Origin: Tubulanus polymorphus
Lineage: Eukaryota; Nemertea; Palaeonemertea; Tubulaniformes; Tubulanidae
NCBI RefSeq assembly: GCF_964204645.1
Contig: NC_134032.1
Span: 994,501 to 1,058,500 of the forward strand
Length of the DNA: 64,000 nt
Direction of reading: 5' to 3'
The notes beneath the pieces are model-generated. The model searched no databases. It had not been told where the DNA came from and was given only the letters and a program-made list of their open reading frames with translations. Within the stretch, counting starts at the first letter, position 1, and each line of letters begins with the position of its first letter. Positions 24,167-34,519 of the stretch are shown here, piece after piece. The translations under genes were made by a program, and so were the position numbers.

Positions 24167-24435
24167 TAAGCTGAACTTGTGTATGATACCGGTACTGGTA
24201 GACAGCACTGGTCCCACGAGACACCAGCCCTTAGATAGGCTGAACTTGTGTATGATACCGGTACTGGTACACAGGACAGGTCCCACGAGATACCAGCCCT
24301 TAAATAGGCTGAACTTGTGTATGATACCGGTACTGGTAGACAGGACAGGTCCCACGAGATACCAGCCCTTAGATAGGCTGAACTTGTGTAAGACCGGTAC
24401 TGGTAGACAGGACACTTCCCACGAGATACCAGCAG
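24167..24435. repeat. ~69-bp satellite sharing a module with the 50-bp satellite
   Basis: Four units contain GCTGAACTTGTGTATGATAC and GGTACTGGTAGACAG, then GGTCCCACGAGATACCAGCC, the same 20-bp module as in the 50-bp unit. The last unit is shorter. Confidence 0.92.
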
Positions 24436-24439
24436 TCAT

Positions 24440-25917
24440 ATCAACATTAACTGTCATTAACAAACACATCCCACGAGAAGCAGGCACTATTTAAAGCTTA
24501 ACGCCGGGTCTCGCATTCCCCACAGACCCGGCTGGCAAGACTGACATAAAATAGATCTTCAGCACTTGTCTAATTGACATTATAACCACAGCAATTGATG
24601 AATTTGACAGTAGTAGAGGCCTACAGTGACACGGTCAGCATCTTTAACATATCAGCTATAAACAGAGGTCGAGTTCATATCCCGATTACTGTGTAGAATC
24701 CTCCTAAATCAGTACTGTTCATCTCGGTAAACTTCAGCAGCTATATGTCAGAGCTATATGTCAGCAGATATATGTCAGAGCCATGTCAGCAGATATATGT
24801 CGTACACTTAACAATGAATACAACCCCTTTCTAATTCCAGCATATGTAGCATACTAAATATCAGTGTGATACCGATATCATATACCTCATCCACTGAGAA
24901 ATTGTCACTGACACAAGTGTTTGTTAATGACATCTCATAACAGCTCTGAGAGGAGGCCGTGAAACAGTCGCTATTTCTACGAAATATTATATCAATATGA
25001 TTTCGAAGCATTTGAGCATTTACATCGCAGTCGACTTCTCTTCAACCCGAGCCATATTTCAACTTTTTATGCACACAGATTTTGTCAGTTTTCCTTTACA
25101 TGTCTAAGAAAACTGACCAAAAACTCTCGACATTCTGGAACATTCGACATTTCACATGTGAAATACAATTTGACTATTCAAACAATTTGTTGCCGCTTCT
25201 CCTGAAAACTAACCCCTAGAAAGTCTGGTTTATTCGCATTTTGCCGCAAACGAATTCATCCTTCCATTTTTTCGGCAATATCGCGTGGGGGTAGACCCCT
25301 CATTTATCCTAGGCCTAACTACCTCAGCATCATTGAAGAAACTTATATGCCATTTATGGGACATGTAACTTTCTGTCAGACACAACATTGCCCTTTCAGA
25401 CAAATTGAATTGAAAAAGATGAACCATTAAGGATTTGTTACGTAAAGGATTCTGGTTTTCCGCGCTGCAGCCTATATGAGTCGACAATCTCGAGGCTTAA
25501 TTTACAGATAGCCTAGTTTATCTTGGAAAAATATCAAATAGAAAAATTATCTTCTTGAATATGAATAGTGCACGAGGGACTGCAGCACAGCCACGTGAGA
25601 ATGTGTGATAGATAAAATGTGTGATAGGTCAGCTTTCCGACAACAGTTTTCAATTTGATGAAATTGTTGAACTAAAGGAATTTGACACGAACAGACGAAC
25701 TGGGATTCAAAGTCTCCGTTCATTGAATGCCTCATTGCAGATATCATTATGTCTTTTGAAATGTCCTTTCATGTCGAAATTAAACCCACACAACTGTAAA
25801 ACTCAATACAAAGTCAATTGTAGATCTATAATTGACTAACTATAGGGAGAGCTGTCAAAGAACAGATGTCACTGTATGTAAACATACTCCTCCTCCCACC
25901 TCTAGAAACAGCTAACC
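24440..25917. other. No gene recognised
   Basis: Mixed sequence with a short TATATGTCAGAG / TATATGTCAGCAG repeat near 24740-24800. Open frames are at most 85 codons without motifs. A non-coding 5' exon or promoter of EXTL3 could lie here but cannot be pinpointed. Confidence 0.4.
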
Positions 25918-25921
25918 ATAA

Positions 25922-26262
25922 CCCTAGCTTCTGATTGGCTGGAGCTGGTCACCTGATATATGTATGCAAATAGCCCCAAGCACATGACCACTAACCCTAA
26001 CCTGTGATTGGCTGAAGCTGGTCACCTGATATAGGCCTATGTAAATAGCCCCAAGCGCATGACCACTAACCCTAACCCTAGCTTCTGATTGGCTGGAGCT
26101 GGTCACCTGATATATGCAAATAGCCCCAAGTATATGGTCACTAACCCTAACCCTAGCTTCTGATTGGCTGGAGCTGGTCACCTGATATATGCAAATAGCC
26201 CCAAGTATATGGTCACTAACCCTATGCTGGAGCTGGTCACCTGATGTCAACAAACTGGCCCC
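25922..26262. repeat. ~75-80-bp minisatellite with CCCTAA blocks
   Basis: About 4.5 units of CTTCTGATTGGCTGGAGCTG, GTCACCTGATATATG, CAAATAGCCCCAAG and ACTAACCCTAACCCTA. The TTAGGG-type blocks are short and interstitial, not a telomere. Confidence 0.9.
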
Positions 26263-26289
26263 AGCCCTAGTGATTATGGGATACCATTG

Positions 26290-26620
26290 CAATGTGGAAC
26301 TGGATCTAGATCAAACCCACATAACTGTGGAACTGGATTAAATCAAACCCCCACAACTGTGGAACTGAATCCACAGTCAAATTAAACACCCACAACTGTG
26401 GAACTGGATCCAGAGTCAAATTAAACCAACTCAACTGTCTGTCGAACTGAATCCCCAGTCAAATTAAACCCATACAACCGTGGAACTGGATTCAGAGTCA
26501 AATTAAACCAACTCAACTGTGGAACTGGATTCACAGTCAAATTAAACCCATACAAGTTACAACTGTGGAACTGAATCCACAGTCAAATTAAACCCACATA
26601 ACTGTGGAACTGGATCCAGA
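26290..26620. repeat. Degenerate array with CACAACTGTGGAACTGG core
   Basis: Seven or so irregular units (CACAACTGTGGAACTGAATC, AGTCAAATTAAACCCA) with unit lengths of about 40-65 bp. They share the core and TCAAA..CCCACA spacer of the 15.9-kb array. Confidence 0.85.
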
Positions 26621-26629
26621 GATCTTGTT

Positions 26630-28470
26630 TGCTACCTTATTAAAATATTGTGTTAAAGGGTTAGGGTTTAGGGTAGTTTATACGCAACATATTGCGAAAC
26701 TCAGGGGCAAAGGACAAGGTACATTTTTGTGCGATGACATTGACAGGCGGGCGACGGATGCAGTTTCTTAATTTCCAATTGAAACCTTAAGAATTAAAGC
26801 CGCCAGTTTGCCATATTGATTTTTTCGGTAAATTGAACACACTATAGGCCTATCAGCAGACATTACAGTTAGGCCTACACTCTTCAACTAAATATCCTAC
26901 CAAATTATATAGTTATAGGCCTATCAAGTTTCATCAAAATAGAAGGGTAAAAGATCCAGGAGGAGTCAGAAAACTTCAAGCAAGGTTTTCAACACGGGTG
27001 GAAACGGGAGAAACTCCAGCTCAAGCTCCAGCACCCCAACTCCTCTTCATAATGGGATAGGCCTAAATCTAGATGATCAATAAATGATTAATCACAAGCA
27101 TAAAGAGATGCACGGTTAAAATAGCGGAAATAAACACTCTGCCGTATACTGTAAAATAACCACTGCCTTTATTTTTCGAAAAAAACTAAACTTACTTTAA
27201 CTACTAACTAGGGCCTACACAGATAAACTTAAAACGGGAGTCCCAGTCCACAGCACCGCTGCTGCTGCTATGTGCAAGAAAGATTGTCAGTTCTCTTTTC
27301 ACCTCAGTCAGTCTCTGACTCAGCTCTGCAGTTAGTTGACACTGATAGGTTTGAGGAGATCGAGAAGAGTGGAGTCAGGCGTCAATCAGTCATAATAGAA
27401 ATTATCCGCATCTCTCGCATTGATGACTCTGATGCCATCGACAACTCGCGAGGAAGCGATGTATCAAATTTCAGATTTTCGTTGGCTGCGCTATTCTTTG
27501 ATATTCCTTCTCTAACTTTAGGCCTATCTGAAATTCAAACTGGCTGTAAACTGGCCCGATAACCCACAATAAAGATAATTTGAATTTATTCAAGCTCTGG
27601 CAGTCGAGGAATCCACGCGACGAGCTATTTACCGAAATTGGCCGATATAGAAATTCAATAGGCGGGGTGCCGGGTGTAGATTAGATTCCAAAAAAAACAG
27701 CTCGTGTGTAGTCCCGTAGAATAATAAAATTTCAGGTATTGAAGTTTTTGGTAGAGTGAAATTAGAGGTAATCTCTGAATAAGTTTTTTTTTTCGAAAAG
27801 CCGCCAATGATCTTCCATGAGGCCGTGTCCGGATTTTTATTACAACGATAATTTATTTCAGCAAATAACGGGATTAAAAAAGTGAATGAATCCAATAAAT
27901 TATGTATCATTTCGCGGCTCTAGAGCCCGGGAGTCTCCGAGCTCCGGGTTGGAGGACTGCCATGCCGCGATATGGATACCCCGATTAGGATATTCTCGGA
28001 GCTACCCATTTCTCGTTCAGTCTACTAGTAAATACAGTAGGTGCTAACGACATACACCACATGCGCGCTGAACAGCACGTCGACGGATTAATCATCATCG
28101 CCCTTTACTTTACGATCAGTTTGCAGGTAAACTTCCTAAGCGATTCACCTAAATCCCGAATTCCGCCAATGTTCTCATTTTCAATTGACAACGAATTATT
28201 TTTAGGCTATCGAAATAAACAATGTCAAACCCGAACGAACTGATGATCGTTGTCTTATTGAATTGAATTGATGAATGATCGATTTGTCGAGTAGAATATG
28301 ACAGCAGGATCACTGACAGACACTTGAAGAATATGGGGCTTCAATTACTGAACTTTAACAATTATTGATAATCCATGATTAGAGATGGACTGCCCCGTGT
28401 TCTTGTTCTCAGTCAGTCACCCGCAATCTGAATTTCTGACGGATGACGGATTGGATCCAAAAATGAACGC
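26630..28470. other. No gene firmly supported
   Basis: One weak exon-like candidate: ATG at 28061 opens 22 codons ending TTTGCAG|GTAAAC. No partner exon was found. The frame at 27272-27562 has no motif. The stretch may hold the ZNF706 promoter and 5' UTR. Confidence 0.35.
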
Positions 28471-28480
28471 TGTGGCTACT

Positions 28481-28763
28481 CCTCGTACGGATTACTCTGG
28501 AGGTTTCCTGAAAATTTAAGGAAAGTGTGGGGAATATAGTTAGAGAAAAATAGAGCGGATCGAGGGAGACTCGAACCCGGGCCAGTAAATTACTAGCGCA
28601 GCATCATACCACTAGACCACCGAGCTCGCTGTCAGCCGAATGGTTTAACTACATATAGCCTCACCTTACCCTAACCCTATACCTTCACGTACGAACCGGA
28701 GTAATCCGTACGGGTGCGTACGAATAGCCTACGGAATTATTCGTACGTGTCCGTACGAGTAGC
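28481..28763. mobile_element. Inverted-repeat element containing a tRNA-like sequence
   Basis: Ends GTGGCTACTCCTCGTACGG and CCGTACGAGTAGCCAC are inverted, with further GTACGNANTA repeats inside. Between them (about 28555-28630, minus strand) lies a tRNA-like sequence with A-box-like TGGTCTAGTGGTATGATGC and B-box-like GGGTTCGAGTCTCC. It lacks a convincing cloverleaf; a tRNA-derived SINE remnant is more likely than a working tRNA. Confidence 0.55.
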
Positions 28764-29520
28764 CACTTCGAAAAATGAAGTTACCCATGCCATGACAATC
28801 TAATAATGCGCGCCCGCCAGGCCGTAGTCTATCTGTGCTGTATGTTGGAAGCTATCCTCTGTGATGCTAAGCTTACGCCAGCTCGGGTACAGACAGCTGA
28901 CGTTACTTCGCAGCAGTCCTGACAGGTTGAATTTTGGGTATTGCTGACACATGTCTTACACGCCGTCTAGTGATTGTATTTCCAAATATCTGTTTAATAT
29001 CAAGATTTATATCTGATTTTTATATCTGAGATAGGATAGTTTACTGCCTAGGGACCCTGTTGCACCTTGAGTAACATCAGAAATAAATATGGCCGATTTC
29101 CCAGTATCAAAGCCCATATTCAAATGTCTGTAACATACATGTAGACTTTCCTATGTTAGTTGTTCTGATCACTGATTTGTTGTACAAAATTTGGCCTCTA
29201 TGGTTCTCACAGCCGTCCCGCTTTTTTGCTGAACTAAAACTTTTTTTTCATGTTCCTTCCTCTCGTAATGAATATCATGATTTTCATAGCCGGATTCGCT
29301 CAGAATCAATCTCAGAGCTCGGGAAAATCGAAATACAGCTGCGCGGCAATGACATACTTTATCGGATCATCAACTGAAATTTCTTTTCCGACGGCCCTGT
29401 TTCATACTGAATGCATCCAAGTAGCGTATAACATAGTAGTTGAGGGGCCTAGCTTCTTAGAAAATGTACAAAAGCCCAATACATGATGTCAGTTTGTCGA
29501 TGATATTTCGCAGAAACAGA

Positions 29521-29848
29521 ATGGCTCGTGGTCACCAGAAAGCGTTGTCGCAACAGAAAAATGCTGAAAAACAAGCGAAGATGAAGAAAGCGCAAGGCTC
29601 CAATCAGAAAAACGCGGCGCAGAAATGTCTGATATTCGCTTGTACGGTTTGTAAGGTAATTGTATTCGTAAAATAACTATCCAGGGCCGTTCGTTTTCTG
29701 CTGCCCGGTGAACTGAAACTGAGATATTTGCGATATTTTTCAGGCTCAGATGCCCGACCCGAAAACCTACTTACAACATTTCCAAAGTAAACACCCAAAA
29801 TCGCCGCTACCAGCTGAATTACAACAGGCTCCAGCAGCGACCTCTTAG
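29521..29848 (+). CDS. ZNF706: ZNF706-type small zinc-finger protein, two coding exons
   Basis: Exons 29521-29655 and 29744-29848, intron GT-AG, giving 79 aa. Residues 1-45 carry MARGHQKALSQQKNAEKQAK and a lysine/glutamine-rich 4F5/SERF-like start, then CTVCK. Exon 2 continues AQMPDPKTYLQHFQSKHPKS, completing one C2H2 finger (C41, C44, H57, H62), and ends LPAELQQAPAATS. The vertebrate protein is 76 aa with the same order. It is described there as a small conserved zinc-finger protein acting as a transcriptional/translational regulator; its role here is inferred. A 3' splice-like TATTTCGCAG lies eight bases before the ATG, so a 5' UTR intron is probable. GTAAGT overlaps the stop codon (TCTTA|GTAAGT); splicing to the acceptor at 30833 would rebuild TAG from TA+G, so the stop is the same either way. 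Confidence 0.93.
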
Positions 29849-30135
29849 TAAGTATCAACACCCCCTCCCCCCCCCTACCAGCTGAATTACAACAGGCTCC
29901 AGCCGCGACCTCTTAGTAAGTATCAACTCCCCCTCCCCCTACCAGCTGAATTACAACAGGCTCCAGCCGCGACCTCTTAGTAAGTATCAACACCCCCTCC
30001 CCCCCTACCAGCTGAATTACAACAGGCTCCAGCCGCGACCTCTTAGTAAGTATCAACACCCCCTCCCCCTACCAGCTGAATTACAACAGGCTCCAGCCGC
30101 GACCTCTTAGTAAGTATCAACACCCCCTCCCCTAC
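29849..30135 (+). repeat. Minisatellite built from the end of the ZNF706 coding exon
   Basis: Four extra 64-68-bp copies of the segment CTACCAGCTGAATTACAACA, GGCTCCAGCCGCGACCTC, TTAGTAAGTATCAAC plus a C-rich spacer follow the real exon end. Each carries the last 13 codons, the stop and the GTAAGT donor (donor G at 29848, 29916, 29980, 30046, 30110). All four copies have CCG where the original has CAG. Confidence 0.95.
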
Positions 30136-30785
30136 CAGCTGAATAACAAAACTGGCAGACACCCTCCCCGCCCCTCTACTGATGAAATCACCCCTAACAG
30201 CTAGATAACAAAATGGTCCGACAGACACCCCCTTCCCCTACCAGCTGAATAACAAAACACCCTCCCTCCACCTCACCCCCACCCCTCTACTGATGAAATC
30301 AACCCTAACAGCTAGACAACAAAATGGTCCGACAGACACCCCCTTCCCCTACCAGCTGAATAACAAAACACCCTCCACCCCACCCCCACCCCTCTACTGA
30401 TGAAATCAACCCTAACAGCTAGACAACAAAATGGTCCGACAGACACCCCCTTCCCCTACCAGCTGAATAACAAAACACCCTCCACCCCACCCCCACCCCT
30501 CTACTGATGAAATCAACCCTAACAGCTAGACAACAAAATGGTCCGACAGACACCCCCTTCCCCTACCAGCTGAATAACAAAACACCCTCCCTCCACCCCA
30601 CCCCCATCCCTCTACTGATGAAATCAACCCTAACAGCTAGATAACAAAATGGTCCGACAGACACCCCCTTCCCCTACCAGCTGAATAACAAAACACCCTC
30701 CACCCCACCCCCACCCCTCTACTGATGAAATCAACCCTAACAGCTAGATAACAAAATGGTCCGACAGACACCCCCTCCCCCTCTA
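30136..30785 (+). repeat. ~105-bp minisatellite, ~6 copies, in the putative ZNF706 3' UTR intron
   Basis: Units contain CTACTGATGAAATCAACCCT, AACAGCTAGACAACAAAATG, GTCCGACAGACACCCCCTTC and CCCTACCAGCTGAATAACAA. The last piece is a truncated version of the ZNF706-derived unit, so the array grew out of the previous one. Confidence 0.92.
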
Positions 30786-30833
30786 TTTAATCATGATGTG
30801 CTTGTTATTGTATTCACTGTTTTTATATTTCAG

Positions 30834-31680
30834 GTATATTGTCTCTGAACCACAGACATACAGATAGACAGCTGTCTATTGCTATTCCATACTGAAAACT
30901 TTGAATTAATGTTTCACGTGCTACAAGAAAGGATTGCTTAGGACATTCGAATAGAACATACGTGGCTAATGCTTAAAAACACTGCGGATGGATGCATGTA
31001 TAAAAGGCTCTATTGCGTTCTGAACTCTATGCGGTTATATAACTCATTGTATGAGTTCTAAACTTAGGGAGTTATACATTTTGTGGTGGTTGATATGAAT
31101 TGTGAACTCATTGTGTATGAACTCATTTCTCTGTGGTGGTGGTAGATAGTGGGGTAGTTCGGCCAAACTCCAGCTGTTCATTAAATTGACCCCCACAGCT
31201 TTTTTAGCCCGCTTGGGGCTTCACTCCTAAAGGGCTAGTGCATTAGCTTTTCAGTCATTCTTTCTGAATTCATTTCATTGGTCATTTCGGGATATTTTCA
31301 TCTCGTATAGAATTGGGGGTACCCAGATTTTTGTTCTTGCCACCAGGGGGAGTTAAATATTAAACAGTGTATTCAATTTGTATATCTATATTTGTCTATG
31401 CATATTTTGTAGCGGCCTTACCAATGGCAAAATTATGTTCTATGATTGGGGTTAGAGTTTAAACGTCATCGGTTTCTATAAATGTTCACCAGGGGGCGTT
31501 GAATATTGAAATTGTTAGATCGTGGAGCATTTCAGTGGTTTCCCAAAGTGGGTGCGGCGTCACCGAATTAACGTATAATAATTATGATGTAATGAAGATA
31601 TTTAATCGATTTTAATGTTACCATGACACTTGTTTCAATAAACTCACCTTCCTCAATTTCAATAAACTATGGTAAAGGGG
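30834..31680 (+). other. Probable ZNF706 3' UTR exon
   Basis: TTTTTATATTTCAG|GTATATT at 30833/30834 is a good acceptor in phase to restore the TAG stop. Polyadenylation signals AATAAA lie at 31637 and 31661. No open frame. Inferred from splice and polyA signals. Confidence 0.5.
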
Positions 31681-32052
31681 TGATAAGTTTTGCTATCTGC
31701 TTCGAAGCTTAGCCCATCATTTATTTGACATGTATCATATTAGCGCAACTATCCCAATCATTGAGCCTCACAATCATAAGACCCTCGCAATCTTAATTAC
31801 ACAATCATCTTAGACTTTAACGCAATCATTGACACTCACAATCATTGAGCCATGCAATCTCAGTGAAGCCCACCTATTCGAATCTAAAATCCCGATGAAA
31901 TCAATCGAATTTTCGCTGATATCTGATGGCATCATGTTGTCCTGATCTGGATTTTGAAAATCTTGTTTAATTAAATGTTGTGAAAGTGTAGTTTTACTAA
32001 AAGGAACTTTTGTTAAATTCCTGTACAATTTGTATGAGTTTTATTTGATGTA

Positions 32053-32514
32053 AGGATGATCCACTGTACACTTATTGTACATCCCCCTCAGTTAATGATG
32101 ATCCACTGTACACTTATTGTACATACGCCTCAGTTAATGATGATCCACTGTACACTTATTGTACATCCGCCTCAGTTAATGATGATCCACTGTACACTAA
32201 TTGTACATCCGCCTCAGTTAATGATGATCCACTGTACACTTATTGTACATCCGCCTCAGTTAATGATGATCCACTGTACACTTATTGTACATCCGCCTCA
32301 GTTAATGATGATCCACTGTACACTTATTGTACATCCGCCTCAGTTAAAGATGATCCACTGTACACTTATTGTACATCCGCCTCAGTTAATGATGATCCAC
32401 TGTACACTTATTGTACATCCGCCTCAGTTAAAGATGATCCACTGTACACTTATTGTACATCCGCCTCAGTTAATGATGATCCACTGTACACTAATTGTAC
32501 ATCCATCTCAGTTA
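32053..32514. repeat. 42-bp minisatellite, 11 copies
   Basis: Unit ATGATGATCCACTGTACACT plus TATTGTACATCCGCCTCAGT plus TA. Each contains an inverted pair TGTACA..TGTACA. The 209-codon frame through it exists because 42 is a multiple of 3; its tail after the array has no motif. Confidence 0.95.
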
Positions 32515-32781
32515 TATATATTTTCATCGCATTGTTGTACATGTGTAATTCATATGATCCACTCTGAAGAATTAATGTGGATTTCATGTGGAAAGATGAA
32601 TGTGGATAAGGATTTCTTTGTATATATTCTCAACTCTTTGCTGTTTACAAATAAAAATAAAACAGAAATTCATTCGTTTTTTTAATTTGTATAGTTCCAC
32701 ATTAGCGAGTTAGAATTAATTCATTTTCAATTAGTTCAGTTCAGTTCACTCTGAGTAAAATCGTAATTCACAACTATGTAA

Positions 32782-33112
32782 GGCTAAAAAAAATCGATAC
32801 CTCGTTTCTCCGCTCTGCTGAGCTTAAATGTTGACCCGGCCGGCCGCCTATCTACCCTGTACATTGAGGAGAGAATCCCACAATGATAATAAAAAGTCCG
32901 AAAATGAAACTTCGAGATAGTAGTTTATTTCAACGTTTCGACTATATCCTAATAGTCATCTTCAGGAATGTACATTACTTTTTTTTAAATCGTGATCAAT
33001 TTTACCATAACAGACCCGGCCGCTATAGAAATGAACTGTTTATAAATTTTATCATATTTTACATAAATGACCCGGCCGCTGCGGAGAAACAAGGTATCAT
33101 TTTTGTTTAGCC
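32782..33112. mobile_element. PIF/Harbinger-like MITE (TSD TAA) with a nested insertion
   Basis: Ends GGCTAAAAAAAATCGATACC and GGTATCATTTTTGTTTAGCC are flanked by TAA on both sides. Related copies: 44053-44273 (TSD TTA) and 57865-58083. Interior GACCCGGCCGGCCGCCTATC is characteristic. A 3-bp TWA-like duplication points to PIF/Harbinger. This copy is interrupted at 32876-32968. Confidence 0.8.
32876..32968 (-). mobile_element. Short Penelope-like tail with hammerhead-like core, 8-bp TSD
   Basis: A 93-bp insertion inside the MITE, absent from the other two MITE copies, is flanked by TGTACATT on both sides (32868-32875, 32969-32976). On the minus strand it starts TTCCTGAAGATGACTAT, then TAGGAT, ATAGTC, GAAACGTTG. 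That is a CTGANGA box, a perfect 6-bp stem (GACTAT/ATAGTC) and a GAAA box in hammerhead order. Stems I and III are weak. Confidence 0.6.
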
Positions 33113-33230
33113 TAACTGATTATTGGTTTCTACAGCTGCACGGGGAACTGGTGCCGATTCAATGTTACCCCAGGTTCACTTCGTAGGCCTATACCTGTAC
33201 ATGGAGTGTTGAACACGTGTGTCTCCACAG

Positions 33231-33401
33231 GTGTGTAACACGTGTTACAGACGTCGTAGAGAAATAATCATAAATCAAGAAAGCCTCTTGAAATACAGTT
33301 TAATCCCTGAGATTTCAGAATACGGTACGGATATTAAACCACTGATTTCAGAAACAACTACAGAAAACCAGCCGCGGAACTACAAACTGCAGGAACCGTA
33401 A
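33231..33401 (+). other. Possible terminal coding exon, gene unidentified
   Basis: GTGTCTCCACAG|GTG at 33230/33231 opens 56 codons beginning VCNTCYRRRREI and ending PRNYKLQEP, stop at 33399-33401. The CxxC and basic run look like half a zinc ribbon. No upstream partner exons were identified, and the preceding 450 bp are MITE. It could be the last exon of a gene whose other exons I missed, or a fossil. Confidence 0.3.
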
Positions 33402-33839
33402 CAGAAATTCTGCAAAACCTATTTTTGGCAATCCAAATTTTGCAGAATATGTCTAACTACATTCATCACACTCATAATGTCTATATAATGATTACCACTT
33501 GATGAAGCTGCATGTATCTCACGTGAACGTGTTTGCGCAAAATTAACGATCCTCGATTTAGAAAGAAGTTTAAATTTTCACCGGGATTGTCATATGATAT
33601 AATCATGAGATTTAACTATATATGTGGAGCGGCTCTGACAGTCGTTTCGAGGCTGACGCACTGCTGATTCGCTTATACAACCCGGTCTTACGGTCGTTTG
33701 CCGTTAATTAAGATGATGGCTTGAAAAAGCCCCGGGCTTTTTAACGTTGACTCTGCCAGGTTTCTGAGAGAGGACTCACAAAGTGGTTCCCACTGGAATA
33801 GACGTGTAAACGCCAGAAATAGATCGCGGGCGGTCAACA

Positions 33840-34443
33840 CGTGGAAATACACATCTTCACCCGTCAAGGGATTCGAACCCACTACGCTAAAGCTGTTCCC
33901 CGAACCCCTTGACCTCACGAGTCGTTGGAGTCGTCACTGGCCGACCAGAATCCGGTCGTACCAATCACAGCGCTTGTATCAAACGACTTAGGCTTCTATT
34001 GGTTTCTCGTTGAATGGACCAATCAGCGAACGTTTTACCGAACAAGGAAGTATTTCGCAAATCGATATATGACGTCACGCGCAACAGCGCCAGTAATGAA
34101 ATCACGCTTCGTGAGGCCAGGGGGCTGGTTGAAGCGAGTTCGGGAGTGATACTGGACCCCTGGCAAGCGAGGATGGACCTCACGAGTCGTTGGAGTCGTC
34201 ACTGGCCGACCAGAATCCGGTCGTACCAATCACAGCGCTTGTAACAAACGACTTTAGGCTTCTATTGGTTTTCTCGTTGAATGGACCAATCAGCGAACGT
34301 TTTACTGAACAAGGAAGTATTTCGCAAATCGATATATGACGTCATGCGCAACTGCGCCAGTGATGAAATCACGCTTCGTGAGGTCAGGGGGCTGGTTGAA
34401 GCGAGTTCAGGAGTGATACAAGACCTCTGGCAAGCGAGGATGG
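33840..34443 (-). mobile_element. SINE-like repeat, two tandem copies; third copy 57390-57716
   Basis: About 33918-34176 and 34177-34443 are near-identical (CTCACGAGTCGTTGGAGTCG ... TGGCAAGCGAGGATG) and recur at 57450-57716. On the minus strand the left flank carries AGCGTAGTGGGTTCGAATCC, a perfect B-box-like motif (33845-33900; also near 57400). A tRNA-headed SINE is the simplest reading. Confidence 0.65.
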
Positions 34444-34468
34444 GAAATGCATAAATGTAGCAATTCTC

Positions 34469-34512
34469 GTTCGTTCGTTCGTTCGTTCGTTCGTCCGTCC
34501 ATTCGTTCGTTC
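34469..34512. repeat. (TTCG)n microsatellite
   Basis: About ten TTCG/TCCG/TTCA tetramers. Confidence 0.9.
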
Positions 34513-34519
34513 GCTCATT

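Noticed and set aside
21845-24435. CRISPR-like regular array
   Set aside because: Units are contiguous and identical with no unique spacers, and the DNA is animal; it is a satellite.
26055-26230. Interstitial telomere or chromosome end
   Set aside because: CCCTAA occurs only in pairs inside a 75-80-bp unit, so it is a minisatellite component.
28555-28630. Functional tRNA gene
   Set aside because: Box-like motifs are present but the cloverleaf stems do not pair convincingly, and it sits inside a repeat; same for 62570-62745.
32056-32685. 209-codon frame with a 14-residue repeat
   Set aside because: Produced by a 42-bp minisatellite whose period is a multiple of 3; the non-repeat tail has no motif.
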